Assembly: GCA_019639255.1 (NCBI GenBank)
Contig: JAHBSF010000061.1
Coordinates: 1-35,824 of the forward strand
Direction of reading: 5' to 3'
DNA: 35,824 nt
Source of the DNA: Acidobacteriota bacterium
GTDB lineage: Bacteria > Acidobacteriota > Blastocatellia > RBC074
The notes under the pieces are model-generated. The model saw nothing but the letters and a program-made list of their open reading frames with translations, searched no databases and was not told the origin of the DNA. A program made the translations under genes and the position numbers. This document shows, piece by piece, positions 32,969-35,824 of this stretch; position 1 is the stretch's first letter; each line of letters begins with the position of its first letter.

Positions 32969-33976
32969 TCAGTTTTCCTTGCCGAGACCGTGATTGGCCT
33001 TGCACAGCCTGCACATGGTTGGCGGCGCGGTGTTATCAATTTTGTGTTTGACCGGGGGAACGGATCTGAGATAGGCGTAAAGCGCCTTCAGATCGTCATC
33101 GGTCATTCGGCCGTAAAGCGCCCACGGCATGGTCGGGTTCAACATACGTCCTCCGACATTGCCCGTGCGCATTACTTTCAGGAATGTTTCTTCGTCGTAG
33201 CCGGCAATACCGGAGGCGTCCGAGGTTATGTTGGTGCTCGTTACGCGCCCGGGCGGCTCTTCGAGCAAAAAACCTCCGGCGAGCGTCATCCCGGGGATCG
33301 GGGTGCCGCGATCATTCGGCGTATGGCAATCCGCGCAACTTGCCTGCCGCGCGATATGTTCTCCGCGTTTGACGGGATCGGTGAGATCGGGCGGCGGCAC
33401 TTCCGACTCTATCGGCTGCGGGAATGTATTCATTATGCGGCTGACTGGAAATACGATTTCAGAGCGCGGAACTTCATTGCGCACTGCCGGTATGGATCTC
33501 AGGTAAACGATTAGGGATGCCAGGTCTTCATCCGGAAGCGAAGCGTAGTTCGGATACGGCATGATGGGAAACAGTGCGTGTCCGTCGAGGCTGATGCCCT
33601 CGCGAATTGCGCGAGCAATTGCATCATCGCTCCATTTGCCGATTCCGGTTTCGGTATCGGGGGTGATGTTGGGAGCATAGAGTTTGCCCGGTCCGCCGTG
33701 AAAGACGGCGCCTGCTCCCTTTTTGCTCTCGATTGGAGGCGTGCCCGCGGCGGTCCAATCGCGTTCCGAGTGGCAGTAAAAACATCCCATTACGGATTCT
33801 GCCAGGTATTGCCCGCGTTCCAGCCGGGCGGGTGTAGATTCGAACGTGCGCGCGGTGAGGGTGCGCGCGTTCGGGCCGAAAAACGGCCTCCAGCCTATCG
33901 TTGCGCTGATGCCTATTGTGAGCAGCGCAAAAAGCAATAATATGGCGATAACTGAAAATCGCGCTCCTTTTCGCAT
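32969..33976 (-). CDS. Diheme cytochrome c
   Basis: A 335-residue exported or membrane-anchored electron carrier. An N-terminal helix (SVIAILLLFALLTIGISATIG, 8-28) has no clear cleavage site and may anchor it. Heme sites are CFYCH (65-69) and CADCH (214-218), each followed by a Met-containing distal segment (PIMPYPNYASLPDEDL near 139, PTMPWALYGRMTDDDL near 283). Near the end, CRLCKANHG has Cys322, Cys325 and His329 but lacks the adjacent His of a normal heme site. ATG 33976 is chosen because further upstream the frame reads repeat sequence; AAAGGA lies about ten bases before it. Donor and acceptor unknown. Confidence 0.9.
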   Translation of the reverse strand: MRKGARFSVIAILLLFALLTIGISATIGWRPFFGPNARTLTARTFESTPARLERGQYLAESVMGCFYCHSERDWTAAGTPPIESKKGAGAVFHGGPGKLYAPNITPDTETGIGKWSDDAIARAIREGISLDGHALFPIMPYPNYASLPDEDLASLIVYLRSIPAVRNEVPRSEIVFPVSRIMNTFPQPIESEVPPPDLTDPVKRGEHIARQASCADCHTPNDRGTPIPGMTLAGGFLLEEPPGRVTSTNITSDASGIAGYDEETFLKVMRTGNVGGRMLNPTMPWALYGRMTDDDLKALYAYLRSVPPVKHKIDNTAPPTMCRLCKANHGLGKEN

Positions 33977-34031
33977 AGTTTGGGTGTCCTTTCGGGGGAT
34001 GAGAGAACGCAGCCATTCTCGATTGAGGAGG

Positions 34032-34136
34032 AAAGAGAGATAACGGAACAAACTAAAAAAGACGGAAACTGCGGGAAAATTCAGTTTGTCCGTTCTTTTC
34101 GTACTATTTCGATTGTTCCGTTATCCTTCTTTATAC
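34032..34136. repeat. Palindromic element, diverged arms (ABC1/cytochrome gap)
   Basis: The left end AAAGAGAGATAACGGAACA and inverted right end AAAGAAGGATAACGGAACA pair; the interior (AAAAAAGACGG against AAATAGTACGAAAAG) has diverged. The right arm is translated as the tail of the ABC1 protein, whose TGA stop falls near the middle of the element at 34081-34083. Confidence 0.85.
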
Positions 34137-35700
34137 CGGGCCGGGGCGGCTCGGATACGCTATTAACGACGCTGTCGTAAAACATCTTGAAGGCGATTTT
34201 GGCCAGCTTCCACGCTTTGCCCCACTGTATTCGGGTATCCTCGCCGTAGAGGATTTTTCTGAGTATCTGGTCGCGCATAAATCTTCCCTCGCGTTTGAGC
34301 ATGAACTCCTTGGCAAAGGGTTTGGCGACGTCGAAGAAGCTGAAATTCGGATCCATGGCGATGCCGATGCCTTCGAGCGTCATGATCGCGCGGATGATGT
34401 AGGTGAAGTTGGCCGGTATGGTGAACGGGTATTCGTACATCACCTCGGCGAGTTCGTAAGTGAGTTCCTTGAACCTGACTTCGCCGAGTCGCAGATTCAG
34501 ATAATCGGCGAAAAGTTTTTCTACGACGGGCCGGATTTCAGCCGGATCTATCTGCTTCGAGAGAAATTGAAGTTTTATCAGGTCTTCGGTCAATCCCTGT
34601 ACATCGCGTTCTACGATGTGGAAGAACGCGTCGATCATCATGCTCTGAAGTTCGGGCGAGATTCTGCCGACCATCCCGAAGTCGAAAAACGCCAGCCTTC
34701 CGTCGTCCATCACGCGCAGATTTCCGGGATGCGGATCGGCGTGGAAGTAACCGTCTTCGAGCAACTGCTTCAAATAGGTCCGTGCTATCAGTTTGACTAC
34801 ATCGGGGGGCGCAGTGCCGCGCGCTCGCAGCGCTTCGAGTTCGAGCACCTTCAGGCCGCCGATGAATTCCATCGTAAGGACGCGGGTCGAAGAGTGCGTC
34901 CAGTAAATGGTCGGCACGTGCACTTCGCGCCAGTTGCGGAAGTTGCGGCGGAACGCCTCGGCATTGCGTCCCTCCTGCACGTAATCCATTTCCTCGAAGA
35001 TCACCTGCGCGAATTCACCGAGCGTGCCTTCCCAGTCCACGCCGCGCACCAGATTCGGGTAACGCGACATAAAACGCGCGATGCGCCGCAGCACCGCCAG
35101 ATCGAAATTGATGATTTCGGCAAGGTGCGGACGCTGCACCTTGACGGCTACTTCTTCGCCCGAATGCAGACGCGCGCGGTATACCTGCCCGAGCGAGGCC
35201 GCCGCAATCGGCTCTGGATCTATTTCGGCGAACAGCTCCGACACGGGGCGGCCCAGTTCCTGTTCGATCCTCGCCATCGCAACTTCGCGGGCGAATGCGG
35301 GCACCATGTCCTGTAGCTTGCTCAGTTCCTTGATGTAAGCGAGCGGCAGGAGGTCTGCGCGAGTAGAGATCGATTGCCCGATCTTGATGAATGTAGGGCC
35401 GAGTTTCAGGAGTCGGCTGCACAGCCACCGGCCCTGCCATTGCAGGTGCTTTTCCTCGGATTCATCCTTGCGCCCGATAAACCATCCGCGGTGATAGGCG
35501 AAGACGAAAATGTGATAGAGCGCAAAAGTCCATATGATCTGGAATGCGCGAAAATAGCCCTTCAGTCCGCGGCCGCCGATTTCGAGCGCCGGATCATAAT
35601 GCGCCGTGTGCGCAGTCGAGGGCGCGGCGACGAGCGGCGCGGCAGGCAGCGCCCTTTCAATCAGTTCCGAACCCGTTAATTCTCGTTTCGCCAAAGCCAT
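34081..35700 (-). CDS. ABC1/AarF (UbiB-like) atypical kinase family protein
   Basis: A 539-residue member of the ABC1/ADCK/UbiB family, atypical kinases or ATPases mainly linked to quinone or lipid metabolism. Motifs are [21 protein letters not shown] (from residue 99, KxGQ at 106-109), [11 protein letters not shown] (167-177, Ala-rich loop), VAVKVQRP (Lys187), HADPHPGNL (320-328) and FFDFGMVG (338-345). ATG 35700 is preferred; TTG 35715 with GGAAGG upstream is a real alternative adding five residues. The tail [16 protein letters not shown] is encoded by a palindromic element. It is the first gene of a five-gene minus-strand run in the window; no ubiquinone or menaquinone genes are adjacent. 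Confidence 0.9.
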   Translation of the reverse strand: MALAKRELTGSELIERALPAAPLVAAPSTAHTAHYDPALEIGGRGLKGYFRAFQIIWTFALYHIFVFAYHRGWFIGRKDESEEKHLQWQGRWLCSRLLKLGPTFIKIGQSISTRADLLPLAYIKELSKLQDMVPAFAREVAMARIEQELGRPVSELFAEIDPEPIAAASLGQVYRARLHSGEEVAVKVQRPHLAEIINFDLAVLRRIARFMSRYPNLVRGVDWEGTLGEFAQVIFEEMDYVQEGRNAEAFRRNFRNWREVHVPTIYWTHSSTRVLTMEFIGGLKVLELEALRARGTAPPDVVKLIARTYLKQLLEDGYFHADPHPGNLRVMDDGRLAFFDFGMVGRISPELQSMMIDAFFHIVERDVQGLTEDLIKLQFLSKQIDPAEIRPVVEKLFADYLNLRLGEVRFKELTYELAEVMYEYPFTIPANFTYIIRAIMTLEGIGIAMDPNFSFFDVAKPFAKEFMLKREGRFMRDQILRKILYGEDTRIQWGKAWKLAKIAFKMFYDSVVNSVSEPPRPGIKKDNGTIEIVRKERTN

Positions 35701-35739
35701 ATTTTGATCCGTCAAATTCGTTGCCTTCCGTTATGAGGG

Positions 35740-35824
35740 AAGATAGATAACGGAACAAACGAAAAAAGACGGAACAGAAGGAAATATCCAACTTTTCCGT
35801 AATTTTCGTATCATTCCGTTTATT
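35740..35824. repeat. Palindromic element cut by the window end
   Basis: AAGATAGATAACGGAAC, AAACGAAAAAAGACGGAACAG, then the loop-type-2 centre GGAAATATCCAACTTTTCCG and part of the second arm (TTTTCGTATCATTCCG). The remainder lies outside the window. It is just upstream of the ABC1 gene, presumably at the 3' end of the next gene. Confidence 0.88.

Overview
The window looks like a chromosomal segment of a free-living, Gram-negative-type bacterium with moderately high GC. Clustered large secreted proteins built from carboxypeptidase-regulatory/prealbumin-like folds, a GldA/F/G-like ABC exporter, a DUF885 protein, diheme cytochrome c, an N-terminal-GNAT acyl-CoA synthetase and abundant short repeats would all fit an Acidobacteriota (Blastocatellia-like) genome. 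That placement is inference; there is no rRNA or marker gene here to confirm it. I see no prophage, insertion-sequence transposase, CRISPR array or restriction system.

Layout. 1-1688 (minus): a DUF4326 protein with a histone-like basic tail, cut by the window edge; tRNA-Phe with its own promoter and terminator; dusB. 1991-6201 (plus): HD-domain nucleotidase, DedA protein, phosphate acetyltransferase, secreted DUF885 protein. 6303-8219 (minus): mutL. 8306-9838 (plus): HIRAN-domain protein and an OmpR-type response regulator. 9944-12496 (minus): class A penicillin-binding protein. 12596-14446 (plus): a small lipoprotein and sucC without sucD. 14544-17919 (minus): ABC ATPase, permease and GldG-like auxiliary protein. 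18087-18944 (minus): a VapBC-type toxin-antitoxin pair. 19107-26117 (plus): four secreted regulatory-like-domain proteins in an A-B-A-B order. 26187-27605 (minus): sodium:solute symporter. 27739-28805 (plus): zinc-ribbon protein and LOG-family protein. 28840-35700 (minus): ABC1/UbiB-like kinase, diheme cytochrome c, DCC thiol oxidoreductase, GNAT/acyl-CoA synthetase fusion and L,D-transpeptidase.

The most striking content is not a gene. A family of about 100-bp palindromic elements, with arms built around AGATAACGGAACAAACG, occurs 14 times if degenerate and related copies are counted. All five convergent gene junctions carry one and none of the five divergent junctions does. In codirectional runs the copies lie just after the upstream gene. 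In the best copies the two arms are identical over 39-45 bp while differing from other copies, so the arms change together. Elements touch or include stop codons, supply C-terminal tails to at least four proteins, form the hydrophobic core of one signal peptide, and separate a toxin gene from its antitoxin gene. Two other inverted-repeat families, one built on the heptamer GTGCTGA and one on GGGTACGCACGCGC, occur in different places, including two divergent junctions. Together they suggest a genome shaped by several expanding palindromic repeat families, one of them specialised for gene 3' ends.
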